Of a stretch of 8,635 bases of DNA, positions 1-6,465 are shown piece after piece. The notes beneath the pieces are model-generated. The model saw nothing but the letters and a program-made list of their open reading frames with translations, searched no databases and was not told the origin of the DNA. The stretch comes from Acidobacteriaceae bacterium (GTDB lineage Bacteria > Acidobacteriota > Terriglobia > Terriglobales > Acidobacteriaceae): assembly GCA_003168235.1 (NCBI GenBank), contig PMSZ01000548.1, positions 1 to 8,635 of the forward strand. The letters run 5' to 3'. Position numbers and translations under genes: made by a program. Within the stretch, counting starts at the first letter, position 1. Each line of letters begins with the position of its first letter.

Positions 1-709
1 CGTGGTCATCGCCATCGCGCTGATCGTTTTGCAGCATCGGGGAGAGTACTCCACGCGGCTAGTCGTCCCCTTCTTCAAGCAATTCCACCCCGACCTGGTC
101 GTAGCGAGGTTCCTGGTTCATCCGCAGCTCTGGCCCTTGGCCTTTCTGCCATTTGTGGCGTTCGTTGTGTTCGTCATTGTGGCTTCGAGCAACGCCGTAA
201 ATCTTACCGACGGCCTCGACGGCCTCGCCATCGGCTGCACGGTAATTGCAGCGGGCGCGCTCGCCGTCCTCACCTACCTCAGCGGACACGCCACTTTTGC
301 CGCATATCTTGAGTTGCAGAAGATGCCGCAGATTGGCGAGCTCACCATCTTCTGCGGAGCCATGGTCGGCGCCTCGATCGGATTCCTGTGGTACAACGCG
401 CACCCGGCCGAAGTGTTTATGGGCGACGTCGGTTCGCTCGCGCTGGGCGGCGCGATCGGCACCGTCGCCGTTATGATCAAGCAGGAGCTTTTGCTGCCCT
501 TCATCGGAGGGATCTTCGTGATCGAAGCGCTCTCGGTGATCCTGCAGGTCGGCTCTTATAAATTGCGCAAGAAACGCATCTTCAAAATGGCGCCGATTCA
601 CCATCACTTTGAGCTGCTGGGCTGGTCGGAGTCCAAAGTGATCGTACGCTTCTGGATCGCGTCGCTGGTCTTCGCGCTGTTTGCACTGACGACACTGAAA
701 CTGCGGTGA
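1..709 (+). CDS. mraY: Phospho-N-acetylmuramoyl-pentapeptide transferase MraY, C-terminal part (5' end outside window)
   Basis: MraY transfers phospho-MurNAc-pentapeptide from the UDP precursor to undecaprenyl phosphate, making lipid I on the inner face of the cytoplasmic membrane. The visible 235 residues (first full codon at position 2, which is not the true start) contain the family signatures. These are NAVNLTDGLDGLAIG at visible residues 64-78, FMGDVGSLALGG at 139-150 with an active-site Asp, and PIHHHFELLGW at 198-208 with the triple-His loop. Hydrophobic stretches between these motifs are consistent with a multi-pass enzyme. Compared with the roughly 360-residue family length, about 125 N-terminal residues, including the DDxxK region, lie upstream of the window. 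The stop TGA at 707-709 is followed by a 110-bp repeat-bearing gap and then murD, the classical dcw order. No frameshift or missing motif is seen in the visible part. Confidence 0.97.
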   Translation, partial: VVIAIALIVLQHRGEYSTRLVVPFFKQFHPDLVVARFLVHPQLWPLAFLPFVAFVVFVIVASSNAVNLTDGLDGLAIGCTVIAAGALAVLTYLSGHATFAAYLELQKMPQIGELTIFCGAMVGASIGFLWYNAHPAEVFMGDVGSLALGGAIGTVAVMIKQELLLPFIGGIFVIEALSVILQVGSYKLRKKRIFKMAPIHHHFELLGWSESKVIVRFWIASLVFALFALTTLKLR

Positions 710-722
710 GAGAGATTTTGTA

Positions 723-810
723 TTTGGTAATCGGGCAGTTTTGTAATTTGAAATCTCAGCGTTCGGGTTTGGGCTTCAAATTACCAAATTACAAAGTACC
801 CAATTACCAA
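723..810. repeat. AT-rich inverted repeat (REP/MITE-like) between mraY and murD
   Basis: The outer arm TTGGTAATCGGG (724-735) pairs with CCCAATTACCAA (799-810) at 11 of 12 positions. An inner arm TTTGTAATTT (740-749) pairs with AAATTACAAA (786-795). The right side carries an extra copy of the AATTACC unit (779-785, before 788-792), so it looks like short units duplicated inside an arm. The segment is much more AT-rich than the flanking genes and lies exactly in the mraY-murD gap. It could be a small dispersed element or a transcribed stem-loop. Copy number elsewhere cannot be known from one window. Confidence 0.6.
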
Positions 811-819
811 TTCAACCCG

Positions 820-2169
820 ATGGATCTTAACAACAAACGCGTTCTCGTGGTCGGCCTTGGCAAGTCCGGGGTGGCGTCGGCGCTTTTTCTGAAGTCCCAC
901 GGCGCACGGGTCACGGTGTCGGATTCGAAGCCGGAAGCCGAGCTGCGCAATGAGATTTTGCTTTTACTGGAGCACGGCATCACCGTCGAAACCGGAGGTC
1001 ATGGCGACCGCACGTTTCGTGGACAGGACTTGATCGTGGTCAGTCCCGGAGTCCCGGCTGATGCGCCGCAGCTGGTTCAGGCGCGCAAACTCGGAGAGCC
1101 GGTCATCGGTGAAGTCGAGCTCGCGGCGCGCTTTCTGAGCGGTCCAATCGTGGCTATCACGGGGGCCAACGGCAAGACCACAACCACGTCGCTGGCCGGT
1201 GAGATTCTTGCCTCGGGAAAGCTGCCCACGCTTGTTGGCGGCAATATCGGAATGCCGGCCATCAGCTTGGCCGATCAAGCCGGAGCCTCCACCTGGATAG
1301 TGCTCGAAGTATCGAGCTTTCAACTGGAGACGATCGTGGATTTTCGTCCGCGGATCGCCGTGATTCTGAACATCACTCCCGACCATCTCGATCGCCACAA
1401 GACCTTCGAAAATTACGTCAACGCCAAGGCGCGCATTTTTGAGAACCAGAGGTCCGAGGACTTTGCCGTGCTCAACGCCGACGATTCAACCACCGCTGCG
1501 CTATCGAACCGCACCCGCGCGCGGCTGTTCTGGTTCAGCCGCAAGAAAGAAATAGAACAAGGAGCCTTCGTCCGTAGCTCCCAAATTTACTTTCGCAACG
1601 GCGATCGCGAATCGGAGATCATGCCGCTCGCAGAGTTGCCGCTGAAAGGCGCTCACAACCTGGAAAATGTTCTGGCCGGCGTTTCGATTGGCATGTTGGC
1701 CGGCTGCCAACCGGAGCAGGTCCGCGAAGCAGTGAAGAATTTCAAAGCCGTCGAACACCGGCTGGAGTTTGTGGCGACGGTCGCGGGGGTGGATTACTAC
1801 AACGACTCGAAAGCCACGAATGTGGATGCGACCATCAAGGCCCTGGAATCGTTTTCGGCGAATATTCACCTGATTCTCGGCGGCAAAGATAAGGGCAGCG
1901 ACTACAGCGTCCTCAACGATCTGTTACGGCAGCGGGTGAAACGCGTGTACACAATCGGAGCGGCGGCGGCCAAGATCGAAGCGCAGATTGAAGGAGCGGC
2001 CGCGATCGAACACGCGGAGACCCTGGAGAATGCGATCAAGTCAGCCAGCTCAGCGGCTGTGGCGGGAGACATCGTTTTGCTAGCTCCGGCTTGCGCCAGT
2101 TTCGATCAGTTCCAGAGTTACGAGCACCGCGGGCGAGTGTTCAAGGAGACCGTAAAGGCGATCGGGTGA
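820..2169 (+). CDS. murD: UDP-N-acetylmuramoylalanine--D-glutamate ligase MurD
   Basis: MurD is a cytoplasmic ATP-dependent Mur ligase that adds D-glutamate to UDP-MurNAc-L-Ala. From ATG 820 the product is 449 residues, typical for the family. The N-terminal domain opens with a Rossmann-like RVLVVGLGKSG (7-17). The ATP P-loop is GANGKTTTT (115-123). NITPDHLDRH (184-193) is the Mur-ligase signature, and AHNLENVLA (278-286) and EHRLEFV (312-318) follow. YNDSKATN (327-334) and LGGKDKG (353-359) lie in the C-terminal domain, which ends with LLAPACASFDQF (420-431). ATG 820 is chosen because the family begins just before the V(V/I)GLG motif. An in-frame GTG at 706 overlaps the mraY stop but would translate 38 unrelated residues from the inverted repeat. 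No strong Shine-Dalgarno precedes 820, so translation may be weakly initiated or coupled. The catalytic motifs are intact. Confidence 0.96.
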   Translation: MDLNNKRVLVVGLGKSGVASALFLKSHGARVTVSDSKPEAELRNEILLLLEHGITVETGGHGDRTFRGQDLIVVSPGVPADAPQLVQARKLGEPVIGEVELAARFLSGPIVAITGANGKTTTTSLAGEILASGKLPTLVGGNIGMPAISLADQAGASTWIVLEVSSFQLETIVDFRPRIAVILNITPDHLDRHKTFENYVNAKARIFENQRSEDFAVLNADDSTTAALSNRTRARLFWFSRKKEIEQGAFVRSSQIYFRNGDRESEIMPLAELPLKGAHNLENVLAGVSIGMLAGCQPEQVREAVKNFKAVEHRLEFVATVAGVDYYNDSKATNVDATIKALESFSANIHLILGGKDKGSDYSVLNDLLRQRVKRVYTIGAAAAKIEAQIEGAAAIEHAETLENAIKSASSAAVAGDIVLLAPACASFDQFQSYEHRGRVFKETVKAIG

Positions 2170-2213
2170 ACGTGCGGTTGCGGATTGGACCGCCTAACGT
2201 TCATACTTCTGCG

Positions 2214-2417
2214 ATGACAACTAAGGGAGCGGCATTTCTGGCATTCATCGGAACGCTTCTCATCACGGCGTTCTTAACATGGACATTCGTCTTTCATCTC
2301 CTGAACGTCTTGCGCAACGTAGAAGCTGTCGTCGTTCTGTTCTCGTCTTTTATCTATGCGTTCGGCTCGTTTACGCTGACGGTGTTTTTCTTCGTATTCC
2401 ACAGATCGCAGGCGTGA
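2214..2417 (+). CDS. Small two-segment membrane protein, unknown function
   Basis: From ATG 2214 the product is 67 residues and is almost entirely hydrophobic. There are two predicted membrane segments at about residues 6-30 and 37-62, separated by a short polar turn containing LRNVEA, and a tail ending HRSQA. I do not recognise a family or catalytic residues. An alternative in-frame start, GTG 2166, overlaps the murD stop as GTGA and has AAAGG seven bases upstream. That would give an 83-residue product translationally coupled to murD. ATG 2214 is preferred because the hydrophobic helix then begins shortly after the N-terminus, but its own ribosome site is poor. Its position directly behind murD suggests co-transcription with the cell-wall genes. 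A role in division or wall synthesis is only a guess from location. Confidence 0.55.
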   Translation: MTTKGAAFLAFIGTLLITAFLTWTFVFHLLNVLRNVEAVVVLFSSFIYAFGSFTLTVFFFVFHRSQA

Positions 2418-2464
2418 CGGCTCGCTACGATCCGCAAGGGTCGCAGTCCGTCGTGAAAGCACGT

Positions 2465-2680
2465 CTAGGTCTTGCGGGCTCCAAGAACCAGAGCGAGAAC
2501 GCCCCCTGCCAGCAGAACCACGCCAACCGCTGGAGGCAGCTTCTGGGTATCATCGGTCTCGACTCCAATTTTGGCGCCTCCGAGCTTCACGCTGTGGTCC
2601 TCGCGGTGTGGAAGCGGGACCACGAAGGCGAGCAGACCGCATACCAGCAGAACAATAGCAACGAGGCGAATAGCATTCAT
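2465..2680 (-). CDS. Small two-TM membrane protein, unknown function (DUF3185-like layout)
   Basis: This 71-residue protein has an N-terminal membrane helix (about 5-23), a roughly 25-residue soluble loop rich in charged residues (HREDHSVKLGGAKIGVETDD) and a second glycine-rich helix (about 50-67) ending GARKT. The layout matches small inner-membrane proteins of the DUF3185 kind and similar proteins I associate with Acidobacteria, where the middle loop carries a KLG-type turn. The exact family is not certain. The start ATG is supported by a strong Shine-Dalgarno, GGGGGAG, seven bases upstream on the minus strand, which makes this a real gene rather than a shadow. It reads against murD and ftsW and so interrupts the dcw direction. 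It converges with the 67-residue membrane gene, with 47 bp between their stops. Confidence 0.7.
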   Translation of the reverse strand: MNAIRLVAIVLLVCGLLAFVVPLPHREDHSVKLGGAKIGVETDDTQKLPPAVGVVLLAGGVLALVLGARKT

Positions 2681-2702
2681 TAAAACTCCCCCATAGAGTC
2701 AG

Positions 2703-2708
2703 AGTATA
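2703..2708 (-). promoter_or_regulatory. Possible -10 element for the minus-strand 71-aa gene
   Basis: Read on the minus strand this is TATACT, matching five of six bases of the sigma70 -10 box, about 22 bases before the start codon. No good -35 hexamer is found at 16-18 bp. A TTGGCA lies too close, at 13 bp, so the call rests on the -10 alone. Confidence 0.3.
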
Positions 2709-2766
2709 TGTTGCCGGCGGTTGCCAAAACGTCTACGGCGCCTCGCGTTTCCTGAAACTATTCGTT

Positions 2767-2803
2767 GGAACCAACCCATGGAACCAACCCATGGAACCAA
2801 CTC
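2767..2803. repeat. 13-bp tandem repeat upstream of ftsW
   Basis: GGAACCAACCCAT occurs at 2767-2779 and again perfectly at 2780-2792. It is followed by a third, truncated copy GGAACCAACTC (2793-2803, last bases diverged). It lies 70-110 bp upstream of the ftsW start, in the divergent region between ftsW and the minus-strand gene. It may be slippage-generated sequence or a set of iterated protein-binding sites; nothing in the window decides this. Confidence 0.75.
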
Positions 2804-2875
2804 AGTTATCCCCTGCCTCAATTCCCCGGCCTAAACTCTCGAAGTCTCGGCGGCTCCGTGGTGAAATGAATTCTT

Positions 2876-3967
2876 ATGGCGAAGCGGGTGAGTGTTGATC
2901 GCTGGATGTTTACGGTGACCATGATTCTGGTGTTTATCGGGCTGGTCATGATTTTCAGTGCCTCGGCGGTGATGGCCAAGGAACGCTTTGGATCAGCTTA
3001 CGAATTCTTGCTCAAGCAACTGGTTTGGGCTGTCGCTGGGCTCGCCGTAATGGTTTTGGCGATGAAAGTGGATTACAAATATCTGCAGCATCCGGTGGTG
3101 GTTTTTTCGTTTCTGGGACTTACCACCCTGCTGCTGATTTCCGTCTTCTTCCTGGATCGCGCCCACGGCACGCATCGCTGGTTTCATCTCGGATCGGTGT
3201 CGTTACAGCCCTCGGAGTTGGCCAAACCGGCACTCATTCTGTTCTTGGCGTGGTTTCTGGAGAACAAAACTCGTGCCATGGACGATTGGCGCAATACGCT
3301 GATTCCCGCCGTTGGACCGACATTAATTTTTCTGGGGCTGATTGTTTTTCAGCCTGATCTGGGCACGGCCATCGCTTGCGCCGGCATTACTGCCTGCATC
3401 CTGTTCATTGCCGGAATTCGTTTGCGATATTTTGGCTACGCGTTCGTGGCGGCGTTGTTGCCGCTTTACTTCCTCATCTTTCACGTGTCTTACCGCCGAG
3501 ACCGCATCCTCGCGTTTATGAATCCTTATGCCGATCCCAAGGGATTCGGCTTTCACATTATTCAGTCACTGATCGCGGTGGGGACTGGCGGATTGACGGG
3601 GCTCGGTTTGATGGAAGGGAAGCAAAAGTTGTTCTATCTTCCCGAGCCGCATACCGACTTTATTTTCGCCGTTACCGCCGAAGAGCTGGGGCTGGTGGGA
3701 GCGATGACGGTCATCATTCTGTTCGCGATTTTTCTGTGGCGCGGCACGCGGGCCGCGCTCCGCACGCAAGACAACTTTGGGCGTTTTCTAGCGGTCGGGA
3801 TCACCAGCATGATTGTGCTGCAAGCCTTCATCAACATCAGCGTGGTGCTGGGGATGATGCCGACGAAGGGCATCCCGCTGCCCTTTGTTTCATACGGAGG
3901 ATCATCGCTGTTTGTGACGCTAATGTGCGTGGGAGTGCTGCTGAATATTACCAAGCAAGCGGAGTAG
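2876..3967 (+). CDS. ftsW: Septal peptidoglycan glycosyltransferase FtsW (SEDS family)
   Basis: FtsW is an integral membrane lipid II polymerase that works with a class B PBP (FtsI) at the division site. The 363-residue product fits the family core, with about ten hydrophobic segments from residue 11 to 358. Visible signatures are QPSELAKPA (111-119), FQPDLGTA (158-165), and the extracellular LPEPHTDFIFA (255-265), whose Asp261 corresponds to the Asp proposed as catalytic in SEDS enzymes. PFVSYGGSS (336-344) is the C-terminal signature. RodA is the main alternative. FtsW is preferred because the gene follows mraY and murD and because the PFVSYGGSS region is FtsW-like. ATG 2876 begins just before the first helix; its ribosome site is weak (GGTGA about 11 bases upstream). 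The gene ends 14 bp before a convergent minus-strand gene, and no murG follows. Confidence 0.93.
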   Translation: MAKRVSVDRWMFTVTMILVFIGLVMIFSASAVMAKERFGSAYEFLLKQLVWAVAGLAVMVLAMKVDYKYLQHPVVVFSFLGLTTLLLISVFFLDRAHGTHRWFHLGSVSLQPSELAKPALILFLAWFLENKTRAMDDWRNTLIPAVGPTLIFLGLIVFQPDLGTAIACAGITACILFIAGIRLRYFGYAFVAALLPLYFLIFHVSYRRDRILAFMNPYADPKGFGFHIIQSLIAVGTGGLTGLGLMEGKQKLFYLPEPHTDFIFAVTAEELGLVGAMTVIILFAIFLWRGTRAALRTQDNFGRFLAVGITSMIVLQAFINISVVLGMMPTKGIPLPFVSYGGSSLFVTLMCVGVLLNITKQAE

Positions 3968-3981
3968 AGGACGTCAGGCTG

Positions 3982-4230
3982 CTAGTCCTTGAGCGGCACC
4001 ATGGTCCGATCGCCGCGGCAGAAAGTCGCCACTTTCATCAACAACCCCTGCGCTTGCGGCATGGTGATCACCGGGCCGTAGCAATAGACGGCGTGTCCGT
4101 TGGCGGCGAAATACCATTGGCCACCCTTATGCTTGACCGCTTGCTGGCTGGGGGTGGGAGAGAGCTGGGCTGGGGGCGCCAACCTGGGGACGGGGAGTGA
4201 CAACACTAAGGCTAGGGCCAGGGTCTTCAT
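3982..4230 (-). CDS. Small secreted protein, unknown function
   Basis: From ATG 4230 (minus strand) the product is 82 residues. MKTLALALVLSLPVP forms a short signal-peptide-like hydrophobic start, followed by a Pro/Ser/Gln-rich linker (16-30). The compact C-terminal part contains GGQWYFAANGHAVYCYGP (36-53) and MKVATFCRGDRTMVPLKD (65-82). Two cysteines, C50 and C71, could form a disulfide after export. An in-frame ATG at 4278 would add 16 residues but puts polar sequence ahead of the signal segment, so 4230 is preferred. No strong Shine-Dalgarno is seen at either. I do not recognise the family. The gene is convergent with ftsW, with 14 bp between the stop codons, and shares direction with the next gene at 4390-4845. 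Coding is supported by the signal peptide and the conserved-looking aromatic/cysteine pattern, not by homology. Confidence 0.6.
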   Translation of the reverse strand: MKTLALALVLSLPVPRLAPPAQLSPTPSQQAVKHKGGQWYFAANGHAVYCYGPVITMPQAQGLLMKVATFCRGDRTMVPLKD

Positions 4231-4373
4231 GATAGGGTCACTTGTCGCAGCCCCCCAACATGAGGCTGCATTTTTCACACAACGTCTTTCACAGAACCAG
4301 TTCTTCTAGAGTGTTTTTACAGTCGAAATCTTTTGAATCTGCGTAAAATCCGAAGTGCTTACATCACCGCAAT

Positions 4374-4387
4374 CTCGCGTGTGCGAG
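4374..4387. other. Short stem-loop just after the stop of the bitopic coiled-coil gene
   Basis: CTCGC pairs with GCGAG across a four-base loop, beginning two bases past the stop of the minus-strand gene at 4390-4845. On the minus strand it is not followed by a T-run, so it is at best a weak or Rho-dependent 3' end signal. Confidence 0.25.
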
Positions 4388-4389
4388 TG

Positions 4390-4845
4390 CTAAGTAATGT
4401 GAACCGCGCGTCGCACATCGTCCAGGTCGGCGGCCGGCTTGCCCGGAATCTCTGTGGTCGCATGGGTCGATTTCCCGGGATGCTTGGTTTCCTTGTCCAA
4501 TCCTTTTGCGCCTGCTCCTTTATTCGCGCCGTTATTTACGCCGGCTGCGGAATTGGCGGAATCGGCTGTCTTAGGATCGGCGCTTTTCGGGTCAGCCGTC
4601 AGCGATGATTTGTGTTTGTTGTCGAGCTGGGCTATCTTGTCTCGCAACGCCGAAAGCTGATTGCTGTCCTTGAGCATCTCGCGGATCAATCCGCGCTGCG
4701 CTTCGATGGTTTGTCCCTGCTCGAAAACCAGCATGGTCAGAATGACGTAAGAGACGACGAACAGGATGACCAGCAATGGCATAACTGCGGCCGGTCGCGA
4801 CGACGTTTTAGGAGCTGCGCATTCGGCGCTATAAATAACAGTCAA
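4390..4845 (-). CDS. Bitopic membrane protein with coiled coil and disordered tail, unknown function
   Basis: The 151-residue product has a short N-terminal tail (1-21) and one membrane helix (about 22-42, starting MPLLVILFVVSY). A hydrophilic, Gln/Glu/Leu-rich stretch (43-77, with EMLKDSNQLSALRDKIAQL) has coiled-coil heptad character. A low-complexity tail rich in Ala, Lys, Asp and Gly (78-135) contains the near-repeat ADPKSADPKTAD. The initiation codon at 4845 is TTG, with GGGGG about nine bases upstream. An internal ATG at 4782, at the start of the membrane helix, is the alternative. The order of short cytoplasmic tail, one helix and immediate coiled coil is that of FtsL/FtsB/DivIC divisome proteins, and ftsW is nearby. 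The opposite strand and the long disordered tail argue against a simple assignment. I do not recognise the family. Confidence 0.6.
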   Translation of the reverse strand: MTVIYSAECAAPKTSSRPAAVMPLLVILFVVSYVILTMLVFEQGQTIEAQRGLIREMLKDSNQLSALRDKIAQLDNKHKSSLTADPKSADPKTADSANSAAGVNNGANKGAGAKGLDKETKHPGKSTHATTEIPGKPAADLDDVRRAVHIT

Positions 4846-4885
4846 TGTTGCCCCCAGCGTGGCCCTTAGGGTCCAGTACCACGAA

Positions 4886-5096
4886 GGTGTTAGTGCACCC
4901 GTGAAACCATATCGTAGAAGGAAGGTAAGTGCCTCTTGCCAATGGGGTTATCCGGAGAAGTTGATGCCAGGCCGAGCGCCTGGGTGCAACCCTCTGCACT
5001 TAATGAGTAACGGAACCAGCATCACCGGCGGCGGTGGAACGACCCGCAAAGCCGCGTCGGGCAAGGCTTTTGGGGGAACGGCCACGGGATGGCTTT
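4886..5096 (+). ncRNA. Hairpin-dense block, candidate structured RNA or mobile-element remnant
   Basis: No convincing gene lies between 4846 and 5267, but short complementary arms follow one another. GGTG/CACC pairs at 4886-4899, and GGTAAG/CTTGCC at 4924-4940. CAGGC/GCCTG (4968-4982) and GTGCA/TGCAC (4984-4999) sit side by side, and both are enclosed by TGATGC (4962-4967) with GCATCA (5019-5024), forming a closed three-way junction. CACC/GGTG follows at about 5023-5036 and AAAGCC/GGCTTT at 5048-5070. Orientation is assumed plus and is not proven. No group II intron domain V, transposase or HNH/IscB-like reading frame is visible. It could be an orphan HEARO/omega-RNA-like element, an intron fragment or a 5' leader. 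None of these families is confirmed. The rest of the gap (5100-5267) shows nothing I can name. Confidence 0.35.
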
Positions 5097-5267
5097 GACG
5101 CAGCCAAACAGATTCTCGTCTTCCTCAAGCAGACCTTGCTCACGACGGCAACGTTCACGACGGCGCTCTAAAGTTCGTTTGACCGCAAGATTCGGATAGT
5201 CCGTGCAGCGCGATTGTCCTATGTTATCGACATGGCCACCAATGCGATACTTTCAGAAGACGAAACG

Positions 5268-6416
5268 ATGACCAGAACGTTACAACCAGTTCGGAAACAA
5301 ATCCCGGCGAGAATTGCGGGCCAGGTCTCGGATCTGATCCAGCACAGAATTCCCGAACGAATCCCCGAACAAATCAACGACCGGCGCTGGCAGGCCGTGG
5401 CCGCGCGCGACGCGTCGCTCGACGGTGCGTTCGTTTTTGCCGTCTCGAGCACCGGGATTTTCTGCCGGCCATCCTGTGCTGCCAAACGTCCGCGCCGCGC
5501 GAATGTACGATTCTTTGAACAGCCCGCTGAAGCCGAGCAGGCCGGTTATCGAGCCTGCCTGCGCTGCCGTCCGAAGGCCATCGACGGAAACCCGCAAGCT
5601 GCCCTGGTGCGCGCGATATGCCGATATATCGAGCAGCGCATCGAAGATCGCCTGACGCTCGGTCTGCTGGCCAAGGAATTCCGGTTCAGTCCATTCCACT
5701 TGCAGCGGACGTTCAAGTCAGTGCTGGGTGTGTCTCCCAAGGCTTATATCGACGCTGTCCGCTTGCGCCAGGTGAAGCAGAATCTGCAAGCTGGGCATTC
5801 TGTGACTACCGCGCTCTACGCCGCCGGATACGGCTCCAGCAGCCGCCTTTACGAACGTACCGCCACACAACTGGGCATGACTCCAGAGAAGTATCGGCGC
5901 GGCGCGGTCGCCGCAGTCGTGCGCTACACCATCGCCGATTCGCCTTTGGGGCGCATGCTGATTGCTGCGACTGACAAGGGCATCTGCGCCATCCAGTTTG
6001 CCGATTCCGATCAGCAGTTGCAGCAGGGATTGATTCGCGAGTTTCCTTTCGCAACTCGGCGGCGCGATGACAATGCGATGGCCGAATGGTCGGAGACCCT
6101 TTCTCGCCTGATGCAAGGGCAGCCGACTCATTCATCGCTTCCGCTCGACATTCGCGCGACTGCCTTTCAGCGGCGCGTATGGGAGGCGCTGCAGCGCATT
6201 CCACGCGGAGAGACTCGATCCTATAGTGGCGTAGCGAAAAAAATCGGGATGCCTAAGGCCGCTCGTGCCGTCGCCCGCGCCTGCGCTACGAACCCGGTGG
6301 CGGTTGCGATTCCGTGCCATCGCGTGGTCCGCGAAGATGGCGAGATGGGCGGCTATCGCTGGGGAGTTGAGCGAAAAGAGCAGTTGCTGGCAATGGAGCA
6401 AAGGGCGGGATCGTAA
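5268..6416 (+). CDS. ada: Bifunctional Ada: methylphosphotriester sensor/transcription activator and O6-methylguanine-DNA methyltransferase
   Basis: Ada repairs alkylated DNA by irreversible methyl transfer to its own cysteines and, once methylated in the N-terminal domain, activates alkylation-response genes. From ATG 5268 it has 382 residues. The N-terminal zinc domain starts near RRWQAV (39-44). Its four cysteines are C66, C70 (FCRPSC), C97 and C100 (CLRC), with the same spacing as E. coli Cys38/42/69/72, C66 being the phosphotriester acceptor. An AraC-type helix-turn-helix domain spans about 110-212. The methyltransferase domain contains PCHRVV with acceptor C350. ATG 5268 is chosen for AGAAG eight bases upstream; in-frame ATG 5232 and TTG 5214 also exist. 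Even so, about 35 residues precede the usual family start, including an IP-rich near-repeat (12-36). A self-regulating ada promoter is expected, but I could not place a clear Ada box. Confidence 0.95.
   Translation: MTRTLQPVRKQIPARIAGQVSDLIQHRIPERIPEQINDRRWQAVAARDASLDGAFVFAVSSTGIFCRPSCAAKRPRRANVRFFEQPAEAEQAGYRACLRCRPKAIDGNPQAALVRAICRYIEQRIEDRLTLGLLAKEFRFSPFHLQRTFKSVLGVSPKAYIDAVRLRQVKQNLQAGHSVTTALYAAGYGSSSRLYERTATQLGMTPEKYRRGAVAAVVRYTIADSPLGRMLIAATDKGICAIQFADSDQQLQQGLIREFPFATRRRDDNAMAEWSETLSRLMQGQPTHSSLPLDIRATAFQRRVWEALQRIPRGETRSYSGVAKKIGMPKAARAVARACATNPVAVAIPCHRVVREDGEMGGYRWGVERKEQLLAMEQRAGS
5347..5370 (+). repeat. 12-bp tandem duplication inside the ada 5' end
   Basis: GAATTCCCGAAC (5347-5358) is directly followed by GAATCCCCGAAC (5359-5370), 11 of 12 identical and in frame. 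It encodes the repeated IPE units within the extra N-terminal segment of Ada. Confidence 0.7.
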
Positions 6417-6465
6417 GAGTTGGCGTCGCGTCCGATTAACTTCAAGGATCGTCATCTTGAGCGGA

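Noticed and set aside
59..607. 182-residue minus-strand open frame across mraY
   Set aside because: It is fully antisense to a gene with clear MraY motifs, has no recognisable domain and no ribosome site; it is a codon-bias shadow.
706..819. GTG 706 as the murD start, overlapping the mraY stop
   Set aside because: It would add 38 residues read from an AT-rich inverted repeat and unlike any MurD N-terminus; ATG 820 fits the family.
4247..4275. GCAGCC/GGCTGC hairpin followed by ATTTTTC as a terminator for ftsW
   Set aside because: It is about 280 bp beyond the ftsW stop, past a whole convergent gene, and has only a six-base-pair stem with an 11-base loop; it more likely lies in the 5' region of the minus-strand gene.
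5036..5056. CGCAAAGCC resembling the cyclic-di-GMP-I riboswitch core
   Set aside because: The required GGCAAACC-type upstream strand, the GNRA-capped stem and the tetraloop receptor are not present around it, so the match is taken as chance.
4859..5098. 79-residue plus-strand open frame
   Set aside because: No ribosome site, odd composition (Gly/Thr/Arg-rich end) and no recognisable domain; the hairpins in this stretch are better explained as RNA structure or non-coding sequence.
5160..5267. Ada box and sigma70 promoter upstream of ada
   Set aside because: TTGACC at 5179-5184 has no acceptable -10 box at the right distance, and no clear Ada-binding motif was found.
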